64,000 nt of DNA, taken from positions 9,872,195 to 9,936,194 of the forward strand of contig NC_086384.1 of the NCBI RefSeq assembly GCF_036588685.1. Direction: 5' to 3'. Source of the DNA: Mytilus trossulus (Eukaryota > Mollusca > Bivalvia > Mytilida > Mytilidae). Position numbers and translations under genes: made by a program. Below are positions 33,975 through 45,752 of this stretch, in pieces. Position 1 is the stretch's first letter. Every line of letters begins with the position of its first letter. Below the pieces are notes generated by a model, which saw nothing but the letters and a program-made list of their open reading frames with translations, searched no databases and was not told where the DNA came from.

Positions 33975-35924
33975 TTAAAAGTAAATGTCCTTTAACGTTA
34001 ATTTTTTTGCAGTTGATAGATCAAAATAAAATTGAGCCTCCTTCTTTTGTCCAACAATCAACAATGCTACTGCTAAGCAATGGTAGGCATCTCCAACTGA
34101 ATGACCAACATGTGGTCTAATGACAGACATCCGTAAGTCACGAATGGCATGCATACACATGGAATCTTCATGTAATCTGTAAAAGCATAGGAATCGTAGA
34201 AAATGAATATAGACGATTGGAGGTATGTAAGCTAGTATGGTAGCCTGTACATCCAACTCACGAGGAATAACGCGAGAATTATAATAAAAATATATTTCAT
34301 TTATAACATGACGCTTGTAGAAATGTCTGCTGTTCCATATCTTTCTTCGTATTCCTTCCTTCTCAATCACAGATAATTGATGGATAGAAAGTTTACTACC
34401 AGGGGCAAGTATTTTGTCATGAGTGCATTGTTTTAAAGCATAAATTATTAGCTTGAGAGAAGTAGTATACTGTCCAATACAATAGTAGTATGTTGCTAAG
34501 TACATCCAACCTGAAACTGCATCACCGCGTAGTCCCAGGAACAAGAACGGTAAGTATTGCTTCGATAGTTTATTTCCATATTTGTTAGGATAATTGGCGT
34601 AAATATCCATGCTTTTGCCTACAAGCTGACCGAATATCACAAAAACTATAAACGGCAAGAAATCATTGTGTTTAATATTGAAAAATCTCTTGATAAATAA
34701 GTGTCCTTTTTTTAATTGCTGAGATGGTATGTCTACTATACTGATCATTCCCAACAGCCGGAGGTACGGTCGTGCATATTGAATAGAAATGGCATTAAGT
34801 TTACGGCAAACAATATCAATATCGGACGTCCTTGAAATAATAGGAGCGTTGTTGAAGAATTTCAATAGCACATTACAATTTAAAAAACAATATATTCCTT
34901 TCGAATACAAGTCATTTAGAAAAATTAAAAAGTCCTGATGTTGTTGTCTGTTAAACCTACATTCAAACAAGTTGTTTTCAATTATAAAATAATGAGGAAG
35001 ACATTTGTAGGTAATGCAATAAATAAGTCGTTTGAAACAATTCATGAAACAAAACAGCATATTATCAGATCGCCATAGGGATGAATCGAATTCCTCAGAA
35101 ACCCAGAAAACTATGGTTTTCATGAAAAACGAACATAGTAATCCTTTAAATTTTTCTTCTCTTTCAATAACTTGCTTCAGCATCAATTTCAAAAGAGCAT
35201 AACATAAAAGTTGAGTATGTGTAAACGAGAATATCAGATGCTTTTCTGCCACAGAAAAAGAAATTCTCCATTCCAAATGTTCATTTGGCGATTCCTTAGA
35301 ACCAATTGGTACCAATAAAATACCATAACTGCAAATGCATGACACAACTTGCTTCGGGGGCCAGTATCGTTCCCTTTTTATCCATGGCTGTGCTTGTTTA
35401 ATCCAAACTGGACAGCGCAGAGATATAGTTATATCAGTCATACCATCTCCGTCAAAATCATTGTTTGATGCACAAGGACCATGTAAGTTCACTGGCGTGA
35501 AAAGTCTAATAATCGAAAGAAACAAATATCTAACACGTTCACTTTCAAGCGACAATCCTTGTCCAAATGGAGTAGAAAACCAATGAGTCATAAAATTATA
35601 ATGACAACTGTTCCCTTTTAGATGGGTAAAGCAAGGTTTACAGTCGTCTATTTCCATCACAAAGTTATTCGGAATAAGAAACGAATCTTCCGTTCTTTCT
35701 TCACTCACATTCACAAAGTTCAATAAACACATCAAGTCTAAATCACTCTGCATGTCTAAGCCTTCTGCCCTGCTACCACTACTGATAAGTGTAATTTCTT
35801 TCCTTTCTGCGAAGTGATCTACGGACGCGTAGAATTGTCTTCTTACTTTTACGACTTCCTCTGATCCTATTGTCTCACACAAACAATGGTAAAGTCTTCT
35901 GCAAATGTCTTTGTCAGTCTCCAT
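33975..35924 (-). CDS. Mab-21 / cGAS-like receptor (copy 3, intact, divergent)
   Basis: A 649-residue protein in a single frame. The core motifs are intact: SSGSRAEGL (G50-S51), SDLDLMCL (D61, D63) and TDITISLRC (D164 as the likely third acid). The Mab-21 signature EWRISFSVAEKHLIFSF, the following HTQLLCYALLKLMLKQ and ENNLFECRFNRQQH are conserved. C-terminal TPR-like helices are near GDAVSGWMYLATYYYCIGQY and VGDAYHCLAVALLIVGQKKE. It is clearly the most diverged of the five, with substitutions throughout and a small insertion (NNDFDGDGMTD) before the third acid, yet no disabling change. That suggests selection for function. A catalytic cyclic-dinucleotide synthase role is inferred from the family. 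A CAG acceptor abuts the ATG, with a donor-like GT at 36282-36286. The palindromic transposon ends ~230 bp beyond its stop. Confidence 0.92.
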   Translation of the reverse strand: METDKDICRRLYHCLCETIGSEEVVKVRRQFYASVDHFAERKEITLISSGSRAEGLDMQSDLDLMCLLNFVNVSEERTEDSFLIPNNFVMEIDDCKPCFTHLKGNSCHYNFMTHWFSTPFGQGLSLESERVRYLFLSIIRLFTPVNLHGPCASNNDFDGDGMTDITISLRCPVWIKQAQPWIKRERYWPPKQVVSCICSYGILLVPIGSKESPNEHLEWRISFSVAEKHLIFSFTHTQLLCYALLKLMLKQVIEREEKFKGLLCSFFMKTIVFWVSEEFDSSLWRSDNMLFCFMNCFKRLIYCITYKCLPHYFIIENNLFECRFNRQQHQDFLIFLNDLYSKGIYCFLNCNVLLKFFNNAPIISRTSDIDIVCRKLNAISIQYARPYLRLLGMISIVDIPSQQLKKGHLFIKRFFNIKHNDFLPFIVFVIFGQLVGKSMDIYANYPNKYGNKLSKQYLPFLFLGLRGDAVSGWMYLATYYYCIGQYTTSLKLIIYALKQCTHDKILAPGSKLSIHQLSVIEKEGIRRKIWNSRHFYKRHVINEIYFYYNSRVIPRELDVQATILAYIPPIVYIHFLRFLCFYRLHEDSMCMHAIRDLRMSVIRPHVGHSVGDAYHCLAVALLIVGQKKEAQFYFDLSTAKKLTLKDIYF

Positions 35925-36310
35925 CTGTAAAAATAAGTGAAGTTACAGAATGTATTTATAATATATGAACCACTGTAGTTTATCTCTTTTAAACATTGCG
36001 TATTTTCCATAATGACAAACAATCGTATCAATACGAATCAAAGGATAGTGACAGTTATATAGTCATTTACATGGAGTGTATATAAAAAAAAGAGTCAGAT
36101 CTATGGAACAAAACCTTGTATCGCATGGAGGAGATTAAACAATTTAAATTCTCTCGACTGGAACTCGTTAGAAATCTCTGTTTCACCTTTACATTCCTTA
36201 TCCGAAATACATGTATTGTACACTAACTTTGTACATGCATTGCAATGAAAAATGTGTTTAAGTATGGAATTTAAAATACTTCTGACTTTGATCAAACTCC
36301 AATAATTTGT
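35925..36310. repeat. 5' flank of unit 3: one 38-bp monomer and short block U
   Basis: One monomer ('gtcagatctatggaacaaaa') lies at 36092-36128. A short block U follows with 'gtacatgcattgcaatgaa' and a donor-like site. The homology to other units fades after ~36300. Confidence 0.7.
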
Positions 36311-37140
36311 ACTAAGATAGATATCAATTTTGGTGGTCTGCCTTTTAAAACAGTATAAAGTAAGAATCCAGATAACAATACACAAGTCTTTTTATAGTAG
36401 CACAATGTATTTTCCTTAACATTATACAGTTTTCCCCTTCCGTCGTAATTTCCTGAGAGGAAACTACTTAAAACAATGTATGTGAAAGAGAAAATCTATG
36501 TGTGATTATTAGAATGAGAAAACTCTTTGTTTAACATATTGAAAGCAATCAGCTACTACTTATCTGATATAGCTTTTAAGATAATACATGTGTAGGCTCA
36601 CACATGACAATTACTAAAACATCCTCATTGAGAGCAAAAATGCATGAAAGAAGTTATAATTTTTGTGAAATATATATGCATTTTGATTAGTGTGTTGTAC
36701 CCGTATATCATGACGGCCATTTGTTTCGACTGACCGGAAACAATATAAAACAGACTTTGTATATATGAGATATTTGAAACAGTTTATTGTGGACGCGAAG
36801 AGATGGAAAAGATCACATGAATTTTCAAACCAGATGACTGAACAAGACCATAATTGTCAATTTGAAAGTCAAATTCAAATTCAAATGTGTTTTTATTAAA
36901 AAAAAACTGTAGTAATTTGAAAAAATCTAACAATGGGCAAAAGTATTCAAAAGTCTAGAAACTATTTTGAATGCAATTCAGTTGTTACCAGCATCATACC
37001 TGTAATTATACTGTTTCTTGTTAGAATTAATGCTAATTGTATTTACTCATATTTTATTTGCATGTTGTTTCTTGAACTAAATCGAGGTAAACATATGTAT
37101 CTTAAAACGAGAAACTTCTAAAATAATTAATCAGCAAGTG
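36311..37140. other. no recognisable gene
   Basis: AT-rich DNA. A 62-codon frame at 36933-37121 is hydrophobic in part but has no family resemblance I can name. Confidence 0.4.
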
Positions 37141-37149
37141 TTTCGGGGT

Positions 37150-37914
37150 ACTCATATCTCCCCTTCCCCCCGGAATAATAGACTAACTAATACTGTTTTG
37201 TTCTAAAGATAAAGAATTTCCATAATACTATTATTAGTTTTTTTAGCTATAGATCTGCTATTTCATGGCATATCCACAATATGTGTTCAATTTCTTCGGT
37301 AACTTCATTGCAGAAAGTATATTTATCGCTTTGTTTTATTTGTATTTTAAATAAATAATTATTTGTGTCCAATATTCTGTGTATTACTCTATACTGAAAC
37401 CAGTAGAGTTTTGCGCTTTTTTTGTGGAGTAAAAAAAAACATGGTTAAAAATAAAGACATAATATGCACAGTTTTCAATTCAGAATTATTGTTCAGTGCT
37501 AAGGACCATTTTTCTTCACATTTATTTTAAGTACTGCTTTTTTCTATTAAAACCTTAAATATATGTTTTGAGCCTTCTTTTTTATAAAAACAATTTCTTG
37601 TAGTATTTTGAATAATTAGTCCTTGTGTTTTATAAAGATTGTTTACTAATATATCGTTCTTAAGAAATATTTTTATATGATTTTTCTGATGAAATTATCA
37701 AATTTTAAGTTAAAAGTTTGACTTAATTTTATAAATGTTTTGAAATTGTTGAAAAGTTATTAGTTTTCCCTCATCGTTTAATAAATCATCTTTTAAAAAA
37801 GATCCCTGTGTATGCCCGGTCTTTATAGAAAATAGATGTTGTTCGTATTTCAATGTATTCATTATTCCAGAACTAATCTGATACAAACTCGTCTTCAATT
37901 TTTGGTATAAATTT
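37150..37914 (-). pseudogene. LINE fragment (3' part, zinc-binding region)
   Basis: The minus strand encodes FLKDDLLNDEGKLITFQQFQ near 37740-37830. Nearer 37230-37450 it encodes LYWFQYRVIHRILDTNNYLF, then KYTFCNEVTEEIEHILWICH. The latter is the zf-RVT type C-x2-C...H-x3/4-C/H pattern found after the reverse transcriptase of non-LTR elements. Frames are broken, so this is debris. It probably belonged with the RT fragment at 39080-39420. Confidence 0.75.
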
Positions 37915-38285
37915 ATTTTGTAATTCTGTCCAAGCTTTAAAGACCTCTTATGATATTTCTACACAAACTGATGCTGAATAGGATACTTAGAGTATTTTGA
38001 AGATAATCTTGGTATGAAGTACGTTTTTAATTCTGCCTCGTGTTGTAATACCAAATGAGGAAAATAAAACTAGTACGGTTTACATGAGCGTTTTCTTCCT
38101 TAAAGTATAATAACTTTATGTTAGATCCACTTTTCATGCATAAAAAGTTATCACGTTAAAAGTTTTATTTAACTATTGTCAAGAATTTGTTTCCTTTCGT
38201 AAGATCTCGTTACCATATTTTTAATTTCATGACAACAAAAGATCACTTGTAGAATAATCACGTTCGCGGATGTGTTTGGGGGAAA
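37915..38285. repeat. block B, short copy
   Basis: Shares 'gtatgaagtacgtttttaattctgcc', 'gatccacttttcatgcataaaa' and 'aataatcacgttcgcggatg' with 20530-20850, 39990-40290 and 51180-51470. Confidence 0.75.
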
Positions 38286-39079
38286 AAAGGGTTTATACGT
38301 CTTATTGTTGGGCTGAAATACACTAGGTTTTCATTACTATTTATGTCAGTACTGTCTAATAGCTTATATAGTTTTCTGTTTTTCAATCGTATAATCCGTA
38401 TTACTTTCAATCCTTTTATATATTTTTCAATATTCATCATTTTCAACCCTCTTAATTTGTGTTCAGAAGATGATATTTCTCTTTTTCACTTGTACGGTTT
38501 GTTTTTCAAATGAATAAACTTTGTTAGTTAGTTGGTTTAAAGTATTTTTGCATGGTGCCTGTAATGTTAAAACAGATGATTCAATTTTGAAATGATACGC
38601 GTTTGATTATTGTTATTTTTCGAACCGATTTTAATGTTTTTAGGACACATCTTTATTACATTGAATTCGTAGACCATAGTTCAACAATTCCATTTTATGC
38701 AAATTAACAATAGATATAGGAAGATGTGGTGTGAGTGCCAATGAGACAACTCTCCATCCAAATAACAATTTAAAAATTAAACCATTATAGGTTAAAGTAC
38801 GGCCTTCAACACGTAGCCTTGGCTCACACCGAACAAGAATGTTTTCCTAGTAATGTTAACCTACTGTAACCCATTTCAATCTCCATTGTACACACATGGT
38901 GTCTTGAATGTATTATGCTTTGCCTATCCACACCACCATTGATTTGACCTAGTATGTATGGAGACCAGACATTTCAGCATATTTTCTAATAAAATTAAAA
39001 AACAAAATTCGGAATGTGTCAAAGCGACAACAAACCGACTGTAGGAGTAAGCGAGGAGATGCATCTAGATATTTGGTAG
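38286..39079. repeat. gene-free DNA with a repeat R3 fragment
   Basis: R3-like sequence lies at about 38711-38835 ('gccaatgagacaactctcc' to 'gtacggccttcaacac'). A short R1-like stretch is near 39012-39050. The 62-codon minus-strand frame at 38258-38446 has no recognisable product. Confidence 0.6.
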
Positions 39080-39420
39080 TACTGTTAAGTATTATTGATT
39101 TGTTATCTGCGTATTTGGAGAAAAGATATTCTGTGTCATCGTTTTAATTGCTTTATCTTTATTGTTCTTTCTGATTAAAAATCATAAAATTTCAGGTCAT
39201 AAAGTAAAATTTTAGGTGATAAAGGATCTCCTTGCCTACAGCCTCTTTGAATCTCAAAGAAATCAAACATTAAACAGTTTTTGAATACTGATTTCCTTAT
39301 ATTTGTGTAAAAGGTCTTTTATAGAGGGTTCAAAATTGAAAAAGTCTAATAATTCATTCATGAATTTCCATGGTACGGAATCTTTTTCAAAATCTACTTC
39401 GGTTTTTTCCTATTCATATA
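39080..39420 (-). pseudogene. LINE reverse transcriptase fragment
   Basis: Minus-strand translation gives VDFEKDSVPWKFMNELLDFF, then pieces equivalent to QRGCRQGDPLSP broken by stops, then EYLFSKYADN. These correspond to RT domains A, B and C of a non-LTR element of the FEKAFDS...GCRQGDPLSP...YADD type; the last Asp of the catalytic YADD is Asn here. It is inactive. Confidence 0.75.
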
Positions 39421-41600
39421 TGTGAAATTACTAGGTGCTCAATTGATTAAATAACATATGCATACAACTTAATTAATACTTGGCATCAAACACTTAGTAT
39501 ATGTTTTTAACATTATAATCTTATTCACTATAAAACAAACAAATATATAACGAAAAGCTAAAAAAAATGTATCACCAATGCAAGGTCTTGATATCTTCCG
39601 ATGAACTTTTCTTTTAAATAGGACGAGACGTTCTTTGATTTAACTCAGCGTAATCAGCTTTCTACTCAGACACTGGCGACGTTTTACAAGCTCTTGAATA
39701 CCAAATGTCTGTCTTTTCATCTTTATGTACAGTCCAAATGTTTAATAAATGTTCTATTAGAAATTAAACTTAAACAATGGGATAAAATATGTTTGCACAA
39801 AAAGAAAAAAATGTTTGAACAATTTTAATATCTGATGAATTTACTTCAAATAAATTTTTAAGACATATTGTTATAATTATTAAAAAAAACAAAATTAAAA
39901 AAAGGGTATCTACGATAGACTTTTTCATTCCAAAATTTAAATCAACTTTTGGCTGAATCTTCAATTTATGATATTTCTACACAAACTGTTGCTGAATAGG
40001 ATACTTAGAGTACTTTGATGATAATCTTGGTATGAAGTACGTTTTTAATTCTGCCTTGTTTTGTAATACCAATTGAGGAAAATAAAACTATATATATTTT
40101 ATATGGGCGTTGTCTTCCTTAAAGTAAAAAAAACTTATGTTAGATCCACTTTTCATGCATAAAAAGTTATCACGTTAAATGTTTTATTTAACTATTGTCA
40201 AGAAGTTGTTTCCGTCCGTCATATTTTTTATTTCATGACAACAAAAGATCTCTTGTAGAATAATCACGTTCGCGGATGTAGTTTGGAAAACCCTCCCTAA
40301 AAATACTTCACCAATAGGCTTTTGTCATGATATCACAAGTGATGTTTGATTTATTCACATTTTTTTAAAACTTACACTCACTTTCATTATTGGAGTTGTT
40401 TAAATACATTTCAATAGTCTGTGACTTATAAAACATAAAGTGTAGAAAAGATCAGCGTTAGTGTAACTTCTAATATAAATCTATTTAATAAAAAAGTTTT
40501 TAATAGATTTAAAAACTCTAAGGTAAATTAGAATAGTGATAAAACCAATCGTTATCGACAAACAGAACGAATAGTAATTAATTATAAATTTTCTGACTTG
40601 GTAAAAGCATGTTCTGAAGAAATTGGTGGGCCAAACGTCACATTCAAATATACGACGATGATTGAAATATGATTGTCAATGAGACAACTCGCCACAAGTG
40701 ACAAATTAACACATAAATTAACAGCTATGGGTCACCGTACGGCCTTACACAATGAGCAAAGCCCGAACCGCATAGTAAAATATAAAAGGCCCCGAAATGA
40801 CAAATGTTTAAACATCAAACGAGAAAGTTAGTGTCATAATTTATGTACAAAATAATGAACGAAAACCAAATATGTAACACAACAAGAAACGGCAAACACT
40901 TAATCACTTGCTTTGACTAGTATTCTAAAAATGCTCTTTTAAGAAACTCATTGTTAAAATCAAAAATAATATTGTTCAGAGAACACTTGAAGGTCTTTCC
41001 ACAAAAATTCCAAAGTAACTGGAAAGAATCTAGTTCCTGTTTGATGCACAAGAGCTCGAAGAAATCAACAAAATGAAAATAAAATAAAAATCCGCGAAAG
41101 TCAATTAATGTTTTTGTCTCATTTCAAAACACGCCTTCATACAAATAAAAAAGAAACGATAGAGTTGAAAGTTTTCTGCTGCGTGATCCATCGAAATTGG
41201 TATAATATTGTATTATAATTGATTTTTGAAGTAGTGTTTGTTTTACTTCTTTTCTATTGCATTATTCGTAAATTTCCTGATTTCAAAAAGTCAACATGCT
41301 TCTTAATTACAAAATGTCGAATTTGAATTTGTCGGAAACTTACGGGAAACAACATGATAATCAAAAATGGAAAATGTTGGGTTTGAGAATTGAACGAATT
41401 AAACAGATTTTTTTCTAGCGGTTAATCACGAAATCATTCATGCAAGCTACAGATTTATTAAATTATTAGAGCTTTATTTATCACATGGAGTAAACAGAAA
41501 CAGCCACACACACGGCATACCAACCCTCGCTTCAGTTTTTAAAATACCGTATTTTGTCCTATTAGATTCGAAATAATTCATGGAAGTCATAGATATTTGG
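39421..41600. repeat. 3' region of unit 4 (block B, repeat R3, conserved flank)
   Basis: Block B is at 39585-40360, without the retroelement fragment found in unit 2. R3 is at 40664-40890 and the conserved 3' flank at 41080-41590. From ~40370 onward it is nearly the same as 20960-22165. I see no gene. Confidence 0.8.
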
Positions 41601-42022
41601 AAATTTACACAGGAAATGAGGATTGTGTCAAAGCGATAACAAACCGACCATAGATCAGACAACAGCCAAAGGCCACCAATGGGTCTTCAATGTAGTGAGA
41701 AACTCCCGCAACCGGAGGCGTCCTTCAGCTAGCCCTTTAAAAAATATGTATACAAGTATAGTGATAATGGACGTCATACTAAACTCCGAATTATACACAA
41801 GAAACTAAAATTAAAAATCATACAAGACTAAAAAAGCCCAGAGGCTGCTAACTTGGGATTGGGGCAAAATTGCGGCGGGGTTACACTTGTTTATGAGATC
41901 GCAAACCTCCACCAAAAAGACGCATAACAATACTCACATCAAGACTCAGTTCAATAGAAATCCGAGTCCGATGTCAAAAGATGTTACAAAAGGAAATAAA
42001 TAAAATGACATGAGAATGATAG
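41601..42022 (+). repeat. dispersed repeat R1 downstream of copy 4
   Basis: Orthologous to 22165-22588, with the same internal ends. The small frames of 61-62 codons on both strands correspond to those in unit 2 and are repeat shadows. Confidence 0.85.
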
Positions 42023-44719
42023 TTAGAAATAAAAACCCTTATTTTTTTCTTTATATGCGTTCGATTTAGCAAAATAAAATCGAGCCTCTTTCAGTTGTCC
42101 AAAGATCCACAAAGCTGTTGCTAAACAATGGTAGGCTTCTCCGACAGCACATCCATGTTCTTCAAGATGTGTTCTAGATACGGATAACCGAAGGTCATCA
42201 ATTGCTTGCATACACTGAAAATCTTCCTGTAATCGATATAAACAGAGAAACCTTAGAAAATGAATGTATACTCTCGAAGGTATGTAAGCTATTGTTGTAG
42301 CCTGCACATCTAATTCTGGGGGAATAACTCGAGAATTATAATAAAAAGTTATCTCATTTACGACATGGTGCTTATTAACATGTCTCCTTTTCCATATCTT
42401 CTGTCGTATTCCTTCTTTATCGATCGTAGAAATATTAGTGGAATTTAACGTACATATTTCGTTGAATAGTTTACCATTGGTGCATTCCTTCAAAGCATCT
42501 ATAATACTTAAATTACGAGGTCCAATTTGTCAGCCGTCATCACGTAAAAACGACGAATCACAGAATTCAACTTTATATATAACTTATATAGTACAAAGGT
42601 GTAGATTAAAAATTACACCACTCCAGGCCCTTTTGTTTTCCACGTAATTAATATTGCCAATAATTAAGAAGTTCCGGGTCGAGTCCGATACCGATAACAA
42701 TAGTATATTCACCTGTTACCTATTACCTTATCTGTACGTTCTGCATTTGACAGGCGCACCACCAAACGGTGTATTCAGGATTAATATGCTATATACACGG
42801 GTCATTATCACAGGGTTGACACTACTAAATTGTCAAATTGTTACCTATTGTAGTATTTTAATCAGTAGGACTTTCTAAAATACAATACGAATACTAAAAA
42901 TCTGGACTAAAAATAAGGCGTATAGGTACAGTTTTATTTTTTTTAGTTGGCATGACGTAAAACAGCGAAACAAAGAATTCAACTTTATTTATAACCAATT
43001 TAGGACAATGCTGTTGACCCCATTCCAGGACCTATTGTTTTCCAAATAATAAATATTACCAATAATTGATAAGTTCCATTTCGACGGATTCAAACAGAAA
43101 GATTTGAAAGCAGAGAAAACTGTGTATCTTATAATCGGCATGACTTTATCAGACGACAATACTAATACTTAAATAAGGCTTGCGCATAGTTATATACTTT
43201 AATTCAGTCACGGACCCGTGAAATCACGGGTGTGTTCTAGTGGAATATAAGTTTAAGAGACGTTCTGTACTGGCCAAAACAATAGTAATATGTTGCTAAA
43301 TACATCCAACTGGCAACTGAATATGTATGAAGTCCCATAAAAAGGTATGGCAAAAATTGCTTCAATAGTTTATATGCATATCTGTTGGAAACTTTTTTGT
43401 GACTATCCATACTTTTACCTATAAGCTGAGAAAACCAACAAAAGACAATAAATGGCAAGAATCCATTGAGTCTTATATTCAAAATTCTCTTGATAAATAC
43501 TTTTCCCATTTTTAATGGTTCGGACGGGGTTCTTAGTTACAAAACATTCCTGTTACCCTGAGATATGACCGTGAATACATAAGAATAATTGCATTTAATG
43601 TCCAACAAACAACTTCTGTATCAGACATCTTTGGTGCAAGAGGGATGCTGCTGAAGAAGTTTGAAATCAAATTACAATTTCTAAAGCTCATTATTCCGTT
43701 CGAATACAATTCATTCAGAAATATTAAAAAATCGCGATGTTGTTGTCTGTTAAATCTACAATCAAACAAATTGTTCTCGATTATAAAATAATGAGGAAGG
43801 TAATTGTAGTAAACGTAGTATATGAGTCGCTTTAAACATTTCATAAAACATGGCAATATATTTTCTGGTCGCCATATCGATGGCTCAGATCCCTCAGAAA
43901 CCCAAAACAGTACGGTTTTCAAGAATTACGAACATAGTAATCCATTAAATTTCTCATTTTTATCAATGACTTGCTTCAACATAAGTTTTAAAAGAGCATA
44001 ACACAAAAATTGAGTATGTGTAAACGAAAATATCAGATGTTTTTCAGCGACGGAAAAAGACATTCTCCATTCTAAATTTTCATTTGGCGAATCCTTAGAA
44101 CCTATTGGTACTAATAAAGTACCATAACTCCATATATTTGACACCAATTTCGGGGAAGGCCAATAACGTTCTCTTTTAATCCATGGCTGTGCGTGTGGAA
44201 AAAAAACTGGACATCGCAGACAAACAGTGATATCAAGAAATCCTTCTGCTTCGTTCATGTCTGATGCACATGGTCCATGAAAGGTCACAGGCCTAGAAAG
44301 GCCGACGATCGGAACAATCAAATGTCGTATACGTCTACTTTCAAACCGCAATTCCTGTCCATATGGAGTAGAAAGCCAATTCACTAGTGCATCATAATGA
44401 CAGCTGTTCCCTTTTAATTGAGTAAAGCAAGGTTTACAGTCGTCAGTATCCATCACAAAATTATTCGGAATAAGAAACGAATCGTCTGTTCTTTTTTCAC
44501 TCACATTCACCAATCTAAATAGACACATTACGTCTATATCACTGTTAATTCTAAGCCTTCTGCCTTGCTTTCACTAGTCACTATTGAAAAGTGTTTCTTT
44601 TCTGTGAAATATTCTACTGTCGCATAGAATTATCGTCTTGCTTTTACAACTTCCTCTGATCCTATTGTCTCACACAAACAATGGTAAAGTCGTCTGCAAA
44701 TGTTTTTGTCAGTTTCCAT
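42023..44719 (-). pseudogene. Mab-21 / cGAS-like receptor pseudogene (copy 4), split by a Helitron
   Basis: Full family length is present from ATG (44717-44719) to the stop at 42023-42025, once the 42498-43240 insertion is discounted. Lesions: codon 30 (Gln) is TAA at 44630-44632; a base is lost near 44541-44555, just before the DxD; a Tyr codon is TAA at 43926-43928; a base is lost near 43533-43540; and the Helitron interrupts the C-terminal helical region. Conserved pieces include SDIDVMCLF-like sequence, DITVCLRCP, EWRMSFSVAEKHLIFSF and CAVGEAYHCLATAL. Downstream of the Helitron (42030-42400) the sequence matches copy 1 best, while 42400-43530 matches copy 2 best, which suggests recombination or gene conversion. 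No functional full-length product is expected. Confidence 0.92.
42498..43240 (+). mobile_element. non-autonomous Helitron (743 bp) inside copy 4
   Basis: Comparison with the intact copies gives the exact insertion point. Host AAAGCA|TGGAATATAAG is split between A and T with no target duplication. The insert starts TCTATAATACTTAAAT and ends with a hairpin (ACCCGTGA/TCACGGGT, 43214-43231), then TGTTC and terminal CTAG (43237-43240). A 5' TC, a 3' hairpin plus CTRR, and insertion between A and T are diagnostic of Helitrons. The interior has a diverged duplication (about 42545-42680 and 42955-43075, both with AGAATTCAACTTTAT). There is no Rep/helicase frame, so it was moved in trans. Confidence 0.93.
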
Positions 44720-45290
44720 CTGTTAAAATAAGTAAAGTTACTAATAATATGTGAACCACTGCAATTAAATTATTTTAATCATTGATTATTATCTGTAATG
44801 CCAAATTATCATTGCAATATGAATCAAAGGATAATGAAATTTATATAGTGATGTACACAGGGTGTTTATAAAAACAAAAGTATTTGTTGTGAGTCGGATC
44901 TATGGAACAACATATGTATTGGAAGAAGAGTCGTATTTATGGAACAACACATTGTATTGGATGAAGAGTCGGATCTATGGAACAACACATTGTATTGGAT
45001 GAATTGGGATTAAACATTATTGATCCTCTCATCTTGAATTCTTTTGTAAACCCTATCATTTTTTTACATTACTTACCCGAAACATTTAAAACAGAAACGT
45101 GCACTAACTTTGTACATGCATTGCAATGAATAAAGGTTTCTAATTAAGAAAATAAAACACTACTCACTTTGACCCTGCTGTGGCTAGTTATTAAATTGAC
45201 ATGGTACTCGAAAACTATTAAATATTTTTTTATAAAAATAACAACTATTGTAAATTCTGGAACTTTTTAATCAACACTTTAAAATGTTAA
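44720..45290. repeat. 5' flank of unit 4: intron candidate, three 38-bp monomers, block U
   Basis: TTTTAACAG precedes the ATG, and GTGAGTAG donor-like sequence is at 45162-45167, 448 bp away. Three 38-bp monomers are at 44891-45003. Block U follows to about 45280. Confidence 0.75.
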
Positions 45291-45752
45291 AGATGATGAG
45301 AATATTTTACATCGTGATATGAGTGACACTTTTTAAACAAAGGAAAAGTAATTGTATGTGTGCTGATGTTTAAGAAACTGCATTCCTCTGTAGCACGAAT
45401 TATTTTTATGCACATTATTGCTTATCCCGGCTGACCGGGCCGCTTGAACTTTTGACGCTCACAGCAATCACTTTTTCATTGGGGCGTCAGATATTTTGTT
45501 TTGTGACGTCAAAATTTTATGGGACCCTGTGTGATATTCAGTAATGGCGGACAAATAGTGATAAGGTGGATTGTTTTATTTGTAGCACGAATTATCGTTT
45601 ATGTTTAAAGTTAAAACACACACAAAATGATCTCATTGATTTGTACAACTTGAATTGTTTGTGTGGTATTCATATCTTGCCTAAAAAAATACTGTTGATT
45701 TAAACCAACACAAATATTCAGTATTCCAGTTATTGTTACAATTTTATATTAA
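45291..45752. repeat. unexpanded 30-bp monomers and far 5' flank of unit 4
   Basis: Monomers TGTAGCACGAATTAT occur at about 45390 and 45581, at the position where unit 1 has ~59 copies. They are separated by a ~170-bp insertion (45410-45578) with a short GC-rich inverted repeat (CCCGGCTGACCGGG). The far 5' flank follows to the TTAA element. Confidence 0.7.

Noticed and set aside
35335-35586. plus-strand 83-codon frame inside copy 3
   Set aside because: Antisense shadow of the conserved nucleotidyltransferase region.
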